This document shows, piece after piece, positions 36,545 to 45,449 of a stretch of 64,000 bases of DNA. The notes below the pieces were generated by a model. It made no database searches and was not told the DNA's origin. It saw only the letters and a list, made by a program, of their open reading frames with translations. Position numbers and translations under genes: made by a program. The first letter of the stretch is position 1. The number at the start of each line of letters is the position of its first letter. The stretch is from Acidimicrobiales bacterium (GTDB lineage: Bacteria; Actinomycetota; Acidimicrobiia; Acidimicrobiales; SZUA-35), in contig JANQPB010000004.1 in assembly GCA_028285495.1 (NCBI GenBank), positions 1 through 64,000 of the forward strand, written 5' to 3'.

Positions 36545-37831
36545 TTGACCGACTCGCCCACCACCGCGGCCGCCGAGGGCAGGCCTGCCGATCCGGCACC
36601 GTTCCCGCGGGGCTATCAGGTCCTGGTCACGATTGCGGCCGCGATGATCGTGGTCGCCGGGATCCGGGCCTTCTCGGCCTCGGTCGGCCCGATCGTGCTC
36701 GCCCTCGTCATCGTGGTCGTCGTCAGCCCGGTCAGCCGGATGCTGCGACGGCTCGGGGCTCCCGGCTGGCTGGCGATGCTCGGGCTGCTGGCCGCCTCGT
36801 TCGGCGTGCTGGTGGCCATCCTGGCCTCGCTGGTGTGGGCGACGGCCGAACTGGTCGGCCTGCTCACCTCGGAGCGTTACGCCAACGAGATGGGCGAGAT
36901 CCAGGACAGCGTCGCCGACCTGCTCGACGAGCTCGGCGTCACGGGCGCAGACCTCGAGTCCGCGGTCGGCAACCTCGACTTCGGGGCGGTGGCCGGTCAG
37001 ATCTCGTCGGCCCTGTCGAGCCTGCTCGGGCTGACCAGCGCCATCAGCCTGCTCGTCATCACCATGCTGTTCATGGTCCTCGACACGGCCCGGTTCGAGG
37101 GCAACCTCGATGCGGTCACCAGCGAGCGGCCGGACGTGGCCAGGGCGATGCGCCAGTTCGCCAGCCAGACCAGGCGGTACTTCGTCGTCTCGACGGTGTT
37201 CGGCCTGGTCGTCGCCGCCTTCGACGTGGTGGCGCTGATGATCCTCGGCGTCCCGCTCGCCCTCGTCTGGGGCCTCCTGTCGCTGATCACGAACTACATC
37301 CCCAACGTCGGCTTCGTGATCGGTCTCGTCCCGCCGGCCCTCATCGCCTATTTCGAGGGCGGCTGGCGGACGGCGCTGTGGGTGATCGGGTCGTATGCGG
37401 TCATCAACTTCGTGATGCAGAGCGTCATCCAACCGAAGTTCGTCGGCGACGCCGTCGGGCTGTCGGCCACGCTGACATTCCTGTCGCTCATCTTCTGGGG
37501 CTGGGTGCTCGGGCCGCTCGGGGCCCTCCTCGCCGTGCCGATGACGCTGCTGGTCAAGGCGCTGCTGATCGACATCGACCCGGCGACCAGGTGGGCCGGT
37601 CCGCTGATCTCGCTGCCGGTCACGCCGCAGAACGAGTTGCTGGTCGGCCTGGTCGGCGGCGATGACGACGGCGACGGGGACGAACACGACGAACCCGAGG
37701 CGACGACCGCAGCGACCGATCCGGCCGACGGCGGGCTGGCCGACCGCGTCGAGACGAGGCCGGGTGAGACCGCCGGGGCCGAACCGTCCGAGGCGTCGAC
37801 GGTGGAGGCGACGGCCGAGTCCGACCGCTGA
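36545..37831 (+). CDS. AI-2E family permease
   Basis: The protein has 428 aa from TTG 36545. About seven to eight membrane segments are visible, with the family landmarks RYFVVSTVFGLVVAAFDVV, GVPLALVWGLLSLITNYIPN and GWVLGPLGALLAVPMT. The PerM/AI-2E family moves diverse small molecules, and the name does not prove autoinducer export. The last 70 residues are acidic and Thr/Ala rich. The TTG start has no strong ribosome site. Its stop abuts the stop of the convergent acyl-AMP ligase with no gap. Confidence 0.87.
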   Translation: MTDSPTTAAAEGRPADPAPFPRGYQVLVTIAAAMIVVAGIRAFSASVGPIVLALVIVVVVSPVSRMLRRLGAPGWLAMLGLLAASFGVLVAILASLVWATAELVGLLTSERYANEMGEIQDSVADLLDELGVTGADLESAVGNLDFGAVAGQISSALSSLLGLTSAISLLVITMLFMVLDTARFEGNLDAVTSERPDVARAMRQFASQTRRYFVVSTVFGLVVAAFDVVALMILGVPLALVWGLLSLITNYIPNVGFVIGLVPPALIAYFEGGWRTALWVIGSYAVINFVMQSVIQPKFVGDAVGLSATLTFLSLIFWGWVLGPLGALLAVPMTLLVKALLIDIDPATRWAGPLISLPVTPQNELLVGLVGGDDDGDGDEHDEPEATTAATDPADGGLADRVETRPGETAGAEPSEASTVEATAESDR

Positions 37832-39490
37832 TCAGCTGACGGTCTCGAGCTCGCCTTCGCTGTACTGGCGCCGGCACAGGGCCCGCTGCAGCTTGCCCGA
37901 GCTGGTCTTCGGCAGCGTGCTCGGCCGCACGAGGACCACCTCGCGGCAAGGCACGCCGATCGCCTCGACCGAGCGCTCGTTGATCCGGGTGCGGAGGTCG
38001 TCGAAGTCGTCGTCGGCCCTGGTCTCGGCCACGACGACGACGTGCTCCTTGCCGTTGCGGCCGGCTTCGCCGAAGGCGATGACGTTGCCGGCCCGCACCC
38101 CGTCGATCGTGCCGACGACCCGTTCGATGTCCTGGGGGTACACGTTGCGACCGCCGACGATGATCAGGTCCTTGATCCGGCCACACATCGCCAGCTGGCC
38201 GTCGACCAGGTAGGCCAGGTCACCGGTGCGGAGCCACTCGCCGTCGAACAGCTCGGCGTTGACGTCGTCGCGCCGGTAGTAGCCGGTGGTCACCGACGTG
38301 CCCCGGATCTGGAGCTCGCCGACCTCTCGCTCACCCATCTCGCGGCCCGAGCCGGGGTCGATGATGCGGAACTCGAGCCCGGGGACGGGACGGCCGAGGA
38401 GCACGATCTCCCTGGCCCCCTCGGCCTCGGCCGGGACCGGTTCGGCCCGCTGCTGGTACTCGAGCACGGTGGCGTCGACCCGGTCGGTGACCAGCCCGGT
38501 CATCGGCTCGGGGAACGACCCGGCGATCGCGACCTCAGCCATCCCGAAGGCCGGGAAGACGGCCCCGGGCCGCATGCCATGGCGGGCGCCGGCCTCGATG
38601 AAGTCGCGGACCGACGCCGGGTCGACCGGCTCGGCTCCGTTGAGGCCGATCCGTAGCGACGACAGGTCGAGCTCGGTCTTGGATCGCCGCAGGGCCCGGC
38701 CGGCCAGCACCCAGCTGAAGTTCGGGCCGGCGGTGGCCGTGCCCCTGTAGGTGGAGATCCACTCCATCCAGCGGCCCGGTGACGCCAGGAAGTCCTGGGG
38801 GGCCCCGAGCACGAGGTCGATGCCCATCGCCATCGGCAGGATGCAGAAGCCGACGAGACCCATGTCGTGGTAGAGCGGGAGCCACGAGACCATGACGTCG
38901 GTGTCGAGGTCGACCTCGGCCGCCTCCATGATCGCATCGAGGTTCGCGGCCACGACCCGGTTCGGCAGCATCACGCCCTTCGGCTCCGAGGTCGACCCGG
39001 ACGTGAACTGCAGCACGAGGAGATCGTCGGCCTCGTAGTCGGGGCGGATGAACCGGTCGGGGTCCATCGCCTCCGGCGCGGTCAGCTCGGTCAGCGACAG
39101 CAGGGGTGGGTCGTCGGGGCCGGCCTCGACGAACGGCAGGAGGTCGGCGTCGACGATCACGGCCTTGCAGTCGGCGCTGGCGATCCGCTGGCGGGTGGCG
39201 GCGGTGAACTCGTCCAGCGAGGCAAGCCGCATCGGCAGCGGCAGCACCACGAGGGTGGCGCCCGACAGCCAGACGGCCTGGAAGGCGGTCACCAGATCGG
39301 GCGTGGTCGGGCCGAGCACGGCAACGTGGTCGCCACGGCGGATGCCCTGGTCCTGGAGGCGGGTCGCCACCGCCTTCGCCTCCTCGTGCAGCTGAGCCCA
39401 GCTCTTGGTCATCGGCTCGTCGCCGGTGACGAACGTCACGTTGGCATCGCTCTTGGCCGCGTACTCGATTCGGCTCACGATCGTGTCCAT
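37832..39490 (-). CDS. Fatty-acyl-AMP ligase (FAAL/FadD-like)
   Basis: The protein has 552 aa. It belongs to the adenylate-forming ANL superfamily. The P-loop is LQFTSGSTSEPKGVML and the A5 region is FPAFGMAEVAIAG. The hinge is CGRIKDLIIVGGRNVYPQDIE, and a C-terminal Lys is in LPKTSSGKLQRA. NGAEPVDPASVRDFIEAG with the GMRPGAVFPAFG segment is the pattern of FAALs, which activate fatty acids as adenylates for transfer to carrier proteins rather than CoA. No polyketide synthase or acyl carrier gene is adjacent. A 10-bp palindrome lies in its promoter region. Confidence 0.88.
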   Translation of the reverse strand: MDTIVSRIEYAAKSDANVTFVTGDEPMTKSWAQLHEEAKAVATRLQDQGIRRGDHVAVLGPTTPDLVTAFQAVWLSGATLVVLPLPMRLASLDEFTAATRQRIASADCKAVIVDADLLPFVEAGPDDPPLLSLTELTAPEAMDPDRFIRPDYEADDLLVLQFTSGSTSEPKGVMLPNRVVAANLDAIMEAAEVDLDTDVMVSWLPLYHDMGLVGFCILPMAMGIDLVLGAPQDFLASPGRWMEWISTYRGTATAGPNFSWVLAGRALRRSKTELDLSSLRIGLNGAEPVDPASVRDFIEAGARHGMRPGAVFPAFGMAEVAIAGSFPEPMTGLVTDRVDATVLEYQQRAEPVPAEAEGAREIVLLGRPVPGLEFRIIDPGSGREMGEREVGELQIRGTSVTTGYYRRDDVNAELFDGEWLRTGDLAYLVDGQLAMCGRIKDLIIVGGRNVYPQDIERVVGTIDGVRAGNVIAFGEAGRNGKEHVVVVAETRADDDFDDLRTRINERSVEAIGVPCREVVLVRPSTLPKTSSGKLQRALCRRQYSEGELETVS

Positions 39491-39500
39491 ACCGGCTTAG

Positions 39501-39536
39501 ACACCGGTGTTCACCGAAGGGTTACGCGCCGGTAAC
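39501..39536. promoter_or_regulatory. Inverted repeats upstream of the acyl-AMP ligase
   Basis: A perfect palindrome ACACCGGTGT (39501-39510) and a second inverted repeat GTTAC-N6-GTAAC (39521-39536) lie 11-46 bases before the ligase start. These are candidate operator sites for an unidentified regulator. Confidence 0.4.
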
Positions 39537-39587
39537 TTCTGGTCGTCTGGCCGGGCCAGCGCCGCCGGCGAGGCCGGCACGGCACCC

Positions 39588-40937
39588 TCAGGAGCCGAAC
39601 ACGGCCAGCTGGTTGCCGACGGCCCGGGGCGAGCCGTCCGATGGTCGATTGACCACGCCGCGACCGGCGATCCACATCGTGGTCGAGCCGCCCCCGTCGA
39701 GCATGACCGCCTCACTCGCGCCGAGCTGCTCGAGCAGCCTGGCGGTCTCGTCGCCGGTCATGCCCCTCGCGTCGCGGCGGCGGCCGTCGACGGTCACGAG
39801 GATGAGCACGTCGCCGCTGGCGTCGAGGCCGATGGCGGTGCGGGGATGGCGGTTGAGGAACGTCGGATCGCCGCCGAAGTCGGTGGTGCGCTCGCCCCGG
39901 TGCATCAGCGTCGGGTGCCCGGAGATCCCCTCGACGATGCGGGGATCGACCCCGTCGTTGATCTCGCGGTGGTGCTCGACGATGACCTCGCCGTCAGCGG
40001 TGAAGCCGAACAGGGCCGTGTAGCCGTGATCGGAGCCGCCGTAGATCCTCCCGCCGGCGACGGCTGGACCGTCCCACGGGGCGTACCAGTTGCCGTTGAT
40101 GGCGGCGTCGGCACCGATCTCGGCCGCCCACGCGCCGACGGCGGCCCGACCCCGATCGCCCGGGCTGACCCGAGGCGGCGCGGTGGCCGAGCGATGGGCG
40201 TAGACGACGTTGATCCGCTGCCCGTCGGCGACGATCTCGGCGTGGATCAGCGCCGGGGTGATCGCCGCCGCCGCCGGCACCCGCTCCCCGACCCAGGTCG
40301 CGAACGCTGCGGCGGTGAGCGCATCGACGTCGACCGGTGGGGTCGGGCGGCCCGGACCGGCGATGCCGGGGTTCGGGTCGAGGGCGACGAGGGCGGCGAA
40401 CGGCGTCCAGCCCGGATCCCGGCGATGAGGTCGGGCGGCCCGGTACTCACCCGAGCTGGCCAGCTGCACCACGAGCTCGGCGGGGGCCAGCCCCAGGGCC
40501 AGCTGATCGGACCAGTAGGCGGCTCCGTCTGGGTCGGGGGCACGGCCGAGCAGGTCGCAGTAGGCCCGCTCGACGATCTGGGTCCGGAGCCGGGCGGCGG
40601 CGGCCCCGTGGTCGACGGTCCGGCAGCCGGGATCGACCGGCGCTACGGCAGCCCTCGGCCAAGTCGGGCCCAACTGGACCCGGGCCCACAGCGGCGGCGA
40701 CGACTCGGTCGAGGACCCGACCGGGACGGCCGACCGCCCGACCGACTCGGTCAGCGGGCGGGCGACGGCGACCGGATCCCCACCGGACAGCGCGGCCAGC
40801 AGGCGGGCCAGTCCGATGGCCACGACCAGGGCGAGGCCGGCCGCGGCGGCGGACACGGTCGTCCTCGTCGCTGCTCCACCCGCCATCCGCCGTGCCGCCT
40901 CTCCCGCCGGTCCTCCGACCGGCGCCGCCGATTCCAC
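39588..40937 (-). CDS. Exported DUF4214 + phosphodiester glycosidase-like protein
   Basis: The protein has 449 aa from GTG 40937. A membrane segment (about 28-50) is followed by a DUF4214 stretch (IVERAYCDLLGRAPDPDGAAYW), a module found in S-layer and matrix proteins. The C-terminal half is a NAGPA-like phosphodiester glycosidase domain with INGNWY, RTAIGLDASGDVLILVTVDG, VMLDGGGSTTMW and NRPSDGSPRAVGNQLAVF. It should act outside the cell on a sugar phosphodiester, perhaps a wall glycopolymer. The combination with DUF4214 is uncommon. Confidence 0.85.
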   Translation of the reverse strand: MESAAPVGGPAGEAARRMAGGAATRTTVSAAAAGLALVVAIGLARLLAALSGGDPVAVARPLTESVGRSAVPVGSSTESSPPLWARVQLGPTWPRAAVAPVDPGCRTVDHGAAAARLRTQIVERAYCDLLGRAPDPDGAAYWSDQLALGLAPAELVVQLASSGEYRAARPHRRDPGWTPFAALVALDPNPGIAGPGRPTPPVDVDALTAAAFATWVGERVPAAAAITPALIHAEIVADGQRINVVYAHRSATAPPRVSPGDRGRAAVGAWAAEIGADAAINGNWYAPWDGPAVAGGRIYGGSDHGYTALFGFTADGEVIVEHHREINDGVDPRIVEGISGHPTLMHRGERTTDFGGDPTFLNRHPRTAIGLDASGDVLILVTVDGRRRDARGMTGDETARLLEQLGASEAVMLDGGGSTTMWIAGRGVVNRPSDGSPRAVGNQLAVFGS

Positions 40938-41147
40938 GACACCGCAGCGAGGCGCTCGGAGGTAGAACAGACCTGCCCTCGGCCTCGGCTCCGACGTAGG
41001 CCGTTCGGCCCAGACCGGAGCTGGATGCGGCCCGGGCCGGCTCCAGCAGCATCAAGACGGGCCCACGACGAGCCGGCTCCGACGGGCTCCAGCGGTCACC
41101 AGGAATTGCTGGCCAAACCCGGATTCGCGCGCGATCCTCGCGGCGAT

Positions 41148-42491
41148 ATGTCAGACGTACCGCCGTCGCCTGACGCCAACCCGACCGAGCCGACGGCCGG
41201 TTCGGGGCCCCATCCGCCGTTGTTCCCGTCGCGGATCGACGCCGTCGCGCCTGGCGTCGACGACGGGCCCGTCGCCGAGCCGGATCGGTTCGACACGACC
41301 GAGCTCACGAGCACGGGGTGGGTCCACATCCTGGCCGATGACACGCCGACCGGTCCCGAGCCGCCGGTGCACCCCGACGCGCAGGTACCGGTCGTCCGGC
41401 TCGAGGGCTGGGAGGGGTCGCCGACGGCGCCCGAACCATCAGCTGAGACAGCGGCGATGGACGGGACCGCGGACGGGCGACTCGGCGACGTCGCCAGGCG
41501 CATCCGACTCGACCCCGTCGACCGGCATCAGACGAGCGTCGTGACCCCGGCGGCCTGGCGGCGGACGCCGAGCCGGGAGCGGGCCCAGTTCCTCTACCGG
41601 CGCCAGACCGCGATCGCCGCCATGACCCTTGCGGTCCTCCTGACCGTCGGGGCGGTCACCTTCCCCCGCTCGTGGGGCGATCCCGGCCCGGGATTGGCCG
41701 TGGCCACGGCCGACGAGCAGGTCGACCCGGCCGTGGGGCGGACCGTGGCTCAACTGGTCGAGCCGAACACCAGGGCCGACGATGCGATCAACCGCGGCGA
41801 GGTGGCGTCGCCGACGACCGTGCGCCCGTCGGTCGACCGCCCGATCGCCACCCGGTCCGTCACGGCGGCCGCCAACGCCCCGACGACCGACCCGCTGCCC
41901 GGGCTGCCCCTTCCGACGGTCGACCCGTCGGTCGAGACCTCGGCCACCGTCGGCTCCAGCTCCTCGGCGACGACGGTCTGCCCGGTGCCGGGGGCCGCGG
42001 TCGGCTGCGAGCCGACGACGACCGTCCCGGTCATCGAGATCACCACGACGGCGAGCACGGTTGCGGCGATCCCCAGCACCGGCTCGACGAGCTCGACCCC
42101 GGCGACGACCGGGCCGACCACGACGACCCGACCCCAACCGACGACCACCCGCAGGACCACGACGACCAGGCGGACGACCACCACGCGCCGGACGACGACG
42201 ACCAGGCCGACAACCACGACCCGCCGAACCACGACGACGAGGCCGGCCACGACGACGACCGAGGCGTCGACGACCACGACCCGGCCGACGACGACCGCAT
42301 CGACCGGGACGACGGTCTCGACCACCACCGGCGGGGGAACCGTCACGACGGCCGCCACTGGGGGGAACGCCGGCGGGGGTGGCAACGCCGGCGCGGGCGG
42401 GGGCAACGGCGGCGGGGGTGGTGACGCCGGTGGGGCCGGTGGCTCCGCGGGCGGGAGCGACGGGGCGACCGGCCCCGGCCGGGCCTCCTGA
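41148..42491 (+). CDS. Membrane protein with Thr/Arg-rich and Gly-rich extracellular tail
   Basis: The protein has 447 aa. The N-terminal 150 residues are acidic and Pro rich. One membrane segment (about 154-172, AIAAMTLAVLLTVGAV) follows. The rest is outside: a Thr-rich linker, repeats of TTTTRR/TTTTRP type (DNA about 42110-42330), and a Gly/Asn-rich end. Positive Arg repeats distinguish it from the acidic Thr tail of the 15 kb protein. No enzymatic domain is seen and the family is unknown. The ATG 41148 start has only a weak ribosome site; it begins the part with coding character. Confidence 0.68.
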   Translation: MSDVPPSPDANPTEPTAGSGPHPPLFPSRIDAVAPGVDDGPVAEPDRFDTTELTSTGWVHILADDTPTGPEPPVHPDAQVPVVRLEGWEGSPTAPEPSAETAAMDGTADGRLGDVARRIRLDPVDRHQTSVVTPAAWRRTPSRERAQFLYRRQTAIAAMTLAVLLTVGAVTFPRSWGDPGPGLAVATADEQVDPAVGRTVAQLVEPNTRADDAINRGEVASPTTVRPSVDRPIATRSVTAAANAPTTDPLPGLPLPTVDPSVETSATVGSSSSATTVCPVPGAAVGCEPTTTVPVIEITTTASTVAAIPSTGSTSSTPATTGPTTTTRPQPTTTRRTTTTRRTTTTRRTTTTRPTTTTRRTTTTRPATTTTEASTTTTRPTTTASTGTTVSTTTGGGTVTTAATGGNAGGGGNAGAGGGNGGGGGDAGGAGGSAGGSDGATGPGRAS

Positions 42492-42533
42492 CCCGTCCGC
42501 TCGGGCGCCTTCGAGCGCCGCCGACGGCGCCGC

Positions 42534-42539
42534 TACGCT
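42534..42539 (+). promoter_or_regulatory. -10 box of the CoA-transferase at 42546, likely leaderless
   Basis: TACGCT, 6 nt before ATG 42546. Confidence 0.5.
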
Positions 42540-42545
42540 CGGCCA

Positions 42546-43724
42546 ATGCCTGCGGCGCCAGACCTCCCGCTCGCCGACCTGGTCGTCCTCGACCTGACGA
42601 TCGCCCGGGCCGGGCCGACGGCCGTCCGCCAGTTGGCCGACTGGGGGGCCGACGTCGTGCGGATCGAGCCGCCGGGGGCCGGGGCCCGAGCCGGCGGTCA
42701 CCTGTCACCCGACTACCTCAACCTGCACCGAAACAAGCGAAGCCTGACCCTCGATCTCAAGCAGGAGCGGGGTCGTGAGGTGCTCCATCGCCTGGTCGGT
42801 GAGGCAGACGTGCTGGTCGAGAACATGCGGACCCCGGTCAAGCACCGCCTCGGGTTCGACTGGGAGACGGTCTCGGCCATCAATCCCCGTCTGGTCATGG
42901 GCTCGATCTCGGGGTTCGGCCAGACCGGCCCCTACGCCGAGCGGGGCGGCGTCGACCAGATCGCCCAGGGGCTCGGCGGGATGATGAGCGTGACCGGTCA
43001 CCCTGGCCGGGGCCCGGTCCGGGCCGGGGTGGCCATCTCCGACGTGACCGCCGGCCTGCAGCTCGCCGTCGGCATCCTGGTCGCGCTGCACGAGCGGGCG
43101 ACGACCGGGAGGGGCCGCTGGGTCCACACGTCACTGCTCGAATCGATGCTCGGGATGCTCGACTTCCAGGCCGCCCGGTGGACGGTCGAGCGGGATCTCC
43201 CGCCCCAGGCCGGCAACAACCACCCGACGCTCGCCCCGATGGGCACCTACCCCACCAGCGACGGCCACCTCAACGTCGCCGCGTCCTGGGGGCGGCTGTG
43301 GGTCGACTTCACCGAGGTGATCGGTCGCCCCGACCTCGTCGACGACGAGCGCTACGCAACGCCGGACGCCCGCCGCCGCAACCGCGACGCCCTGAACGCC
43401 CAGATCGAGGCCGCACTGGCCACCAGGACAACCGCCGAGTGGGTCGAGGCGCTCAACGCCGAGGGGGTCCCGGCCGGCCCCGTGAACGACGTGGCCCAGG
43501 CGTTCGACGACCCCCAGGTCCGCCATCTCGGTGTCGCCGCCCCGGTCGAGCACCCGACCGCCGGCCCGATCGAGATCGTCCGCAACGCCACCACGATCGA
43601 CGGCGTTCCCGGCGATATCCGCCGCCCGAGCCCCGAGCCGGGCGAGCACGCCGAGGAGATCCTGATCGGCTTCGGGTTCGCTGCCGACGACATCGCCGAG
43701 CTGCGGGCCGCCGGCGTGGTCTGA
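42546..43724 (+). CDS. CaiB/BaiF-family (class III) CoA-transferase
   Basis: The protein has 392 aa. Family III CoA-transferases move CoA between carboxylic acids through an Asp-linked anhydride. The catalytic Asp lies in GGVDQIAQGLGGMMSVTG. VVLDLTIARAGPTAVRQLADWGADVVRIEPP (shown over the Rossmann-like start), LNLHRNKRSLTLDLK and GVAISDVTAGLQ are family marks. The length is typical. The substrate is unknown. It is a single gene with its own leaderless-type promoter, and the downstream neighbour converges on it. Confidence 0.9.
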   Translation: MPAAPDLPLADLVVLDLTIARAGPTAVRQLADWGADVVRIEPPGAGARAGGHLSPDYLNLHRNKRSLTLDLKQERGREVLHRLVGEADVLVENMRTPVKHRLGFDWETVSAINPRLVMGSISGFGQTGPYAERGGVDQIAQGLGGMMSVTGHPGRGPVRAGVAISDVTAGLQLAVGILVALHERATTGRGRWVHTSLLESMLGMLDFQAARWTVERDLPPQAGNNHPTLAPMGTYPTSDGHLNVAASWGRLWVDFTEVIGRPDLVDDERYATPDARRRNRDALNAQIEAALATRTTAEWVEALNAEGVPAGPVNDVAQAFDDPQVRHLGVAAPVEHPTAGPIEIVRNATTIDGVPGDIRRPSPEPGEHAEEILIGFGFAADDIAELRAAGVV

Positions 43725-43757
43725 CCGCAGCCGTCGAGCCGACCCGCCGGTAGCCGA

Positions 43758-45449
43758 CTACAGCCCGACTGCGCAGCCGTCGGCCCGGGGCTCGGAGCCG
43801 GCGGCGTAGACCCCGTCCGGTGACCGGACGATGATCTGCCCGCGCCCGAAGGCCATGCGGCCGGCCTCGACCGTCACCTCGTGGCCCCGGTCGCGGAGCC
43901 CGTCGACGATCTCGTCCGGGACCTGGGGCTCCAGGCGGACCCGTCCGTCGCGCTCGACCTGCCACCGGGGTCCGTCGAGGGCGGCCTGCGGATTGCGGGC
44001 ATGGTCGATCATCGCCGAGACGACCTGCACGTGGCCCTGGGGCTGCATCTCGCCGCCCATGACCCCGAAGGGCCCGACCGGGGTGCCGTCACCCCGGGTG
44101 AGGAAGCCGGGGATGATCGTGTGGCGGGGGCGGCGACCGGGGGCGGCCTCGTTCGGGTGGCCCGGATCGAGCACGAAGCCGGCGCCCCGATTCTGGAGCG
44201 AGATGCCGTGTGACGGCACGACGACGCCGCTGCCGAAACCCATGTAGTTGGACTGGATGAAGCTGATCATCATCCCCTCCCCGTCGGCGGCGCAGAGGTA
44301 GACCGTGCCGCCCCGAACGGGCTCGCCGCGCGGCGCCGGGCCGGCCCGCTCGCCGATCAGCGCCGCCCGCCGGTCGAGGTACGCGGGATCGAGCAGGCCG
44401 TCGACCGGGACGTCGACCCGCTGCTGGTCGCCCACGAAGGCGTCCGAGTCGGCGAAGGCCAGCTTCATGGCCTCGATCTGCAGGTGCCAGGCCCCCGGGT
44501 CGATCTGCGGGCGGTCGGCGAGGTCGGTCCGGTCCAGCATGCCGATGGCGAGGAGGGCGGCGATGCCCTGCCCGTTCGGCGGGATCTCCCAGACCCGATG
44601 GCCCCGGTAGTCGACGCCGATCGGTTCGACCCACTCGGCGCGGTGGGCGGCCAGGTCGCCGGCGGTCAGCCGGCCCCCGGTCTCGGCCGCATAGCGGGCG
44701 ATGGCGGTCGCGACCTCGCCCTCGTAGAAGTCGCGCAGGCCGTTGCGGGCCAGGCTGGTGAGACCGCGGGCGTGGCCGGGCGAGCGCCACAGCTCACCGG
44801 CGCCGGGAGCCCGACCGTCTGGGGCGAACACGGTGGCCCAGCCGGCCAGCTCCGGCAGGTCTCGGGCGGCCCTGGCGAAGAAGTCGGCGGACGCCTTCCA
44901 CTGCCTGGCCACGACCGACGACAGCGGGTGCCCGTCGGCGGCATAGCGGATGGCCGGGGCGAGGAGGCGGTCGATCGGCAGGCTACCGAACCGCCCGTGC
45001 AGCTCGTGCCAACTGTCGACCGCGCCGGGGACGGTGACCGGCGTCCAGCCACGCTGGGGCATGGCGTCGTGGCCGGCGGCCCGCAGCTCGTCGGCCGAGG
45101 ACGCGGCCGGCCACCGGCCCGAGCCGTTGAGCCCGTGCAGCTCGCCGTCAGCCCACACGATGGCGAAGGCGTCGCTGCCGAGCCCGTTCGAGCACGGCTC
45201 GACGACGGTCAGGACCGCGGCGGTGGCGATGGCCGCATCGACGGCCGTGCCGCCATCGGCCAGCACCCCGAGCCCGGCCTGCGCCGCCAGCGGTTGACTG
45301 GTGGCGACGACGCCCCCCGTTGCCAACACCGCCGATCGGCGGGATGCGAACGGGTAGCGGACCATCGCCTCGTCGTCGAACAGGTGGTTGAACCGGAAGT
45401 CCGCGCCGTCCGCAGCGTCGGAGGCCGTCCGGTCGTCGGTGGTGGTCAT
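43758..45449 (-). CDS. Gamma-glutamyltransferase family protein (YwrD type)
   Basis: The protein has 563 aa. It has an Ntn-hydrolase fold with autocleavage expected at Thr382, in GGTVYLCAADGEG. This stands in place of the TTHxSVVD of classical GGT, and the following QSNYMGFGSGVV and ISLQNRG match the YwrD branch. The N-terminal large-subunit signatures VVATSQPLAAQAGLGVL and GGTAVDAAIATAA are present. There is no signal peptide, so it acts in the cytoplasm. The start shares one base with the stop of the PPDK-like gene (TGATG). The substrate is unknown; glutathione-like amides are only the family default. Confidence 0.9.
   Translation of the reverse strand: MTTTDDRTASDAADGADFRFNHLFDDEAMVRYPFASRRSAVLATGGVVATSQPLAAQAGLGVLADGGTAVDAAIATAAVLTVVEPCSNGLGSDAFAIVWADGELHGLNGSGRWPAASSADELRAAGHDAMPQRGWTPVTVPGAVDSWHELHGRFGSLPIDRLLAPAIRYAADGHPLSSVVARQWKASADFFARAARDLPELAGWATVFAPDGRAPGAGELWRSPGHARGLTSLARNGLRDFYEGEVATAIARYAAETGGRLTAGDLAAHRAEWVEPIGVDYRGHRVWEIPPNGQGIAALLAIGMLDRTDLADRPQIDPGAWHLQIEAMKLAFADSDAFVGDQQRVDVPVDGLLDPAYLDRRAALIGERAGPAPRGEPVRGGTVYLCAADGEGMMISFIQSNYMGFGSGVVVPSHGISLQNRGAGFVLDPGHPNEAAPGRRPRHTIIPGFLTRGDGTPVGPFGVMGGEMQPQGHVQVVSAMIDHARNPQAALDGPRWQVERDGRVRLEPQVPDEIVDGLRDRGHEVTVEAGRMAFGRGQIIVRSPDGVYAAGSEPRADGCAVGL

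Noticed and set aside
41148..42700. Long open frames antisense to the Thr-rich gene
   Set aside because: They are mirror images of low-complexity high-GC codons (Arg/Gly or Val/Ser rich) with no domain, and overlap two well-supported plus-strand genes.
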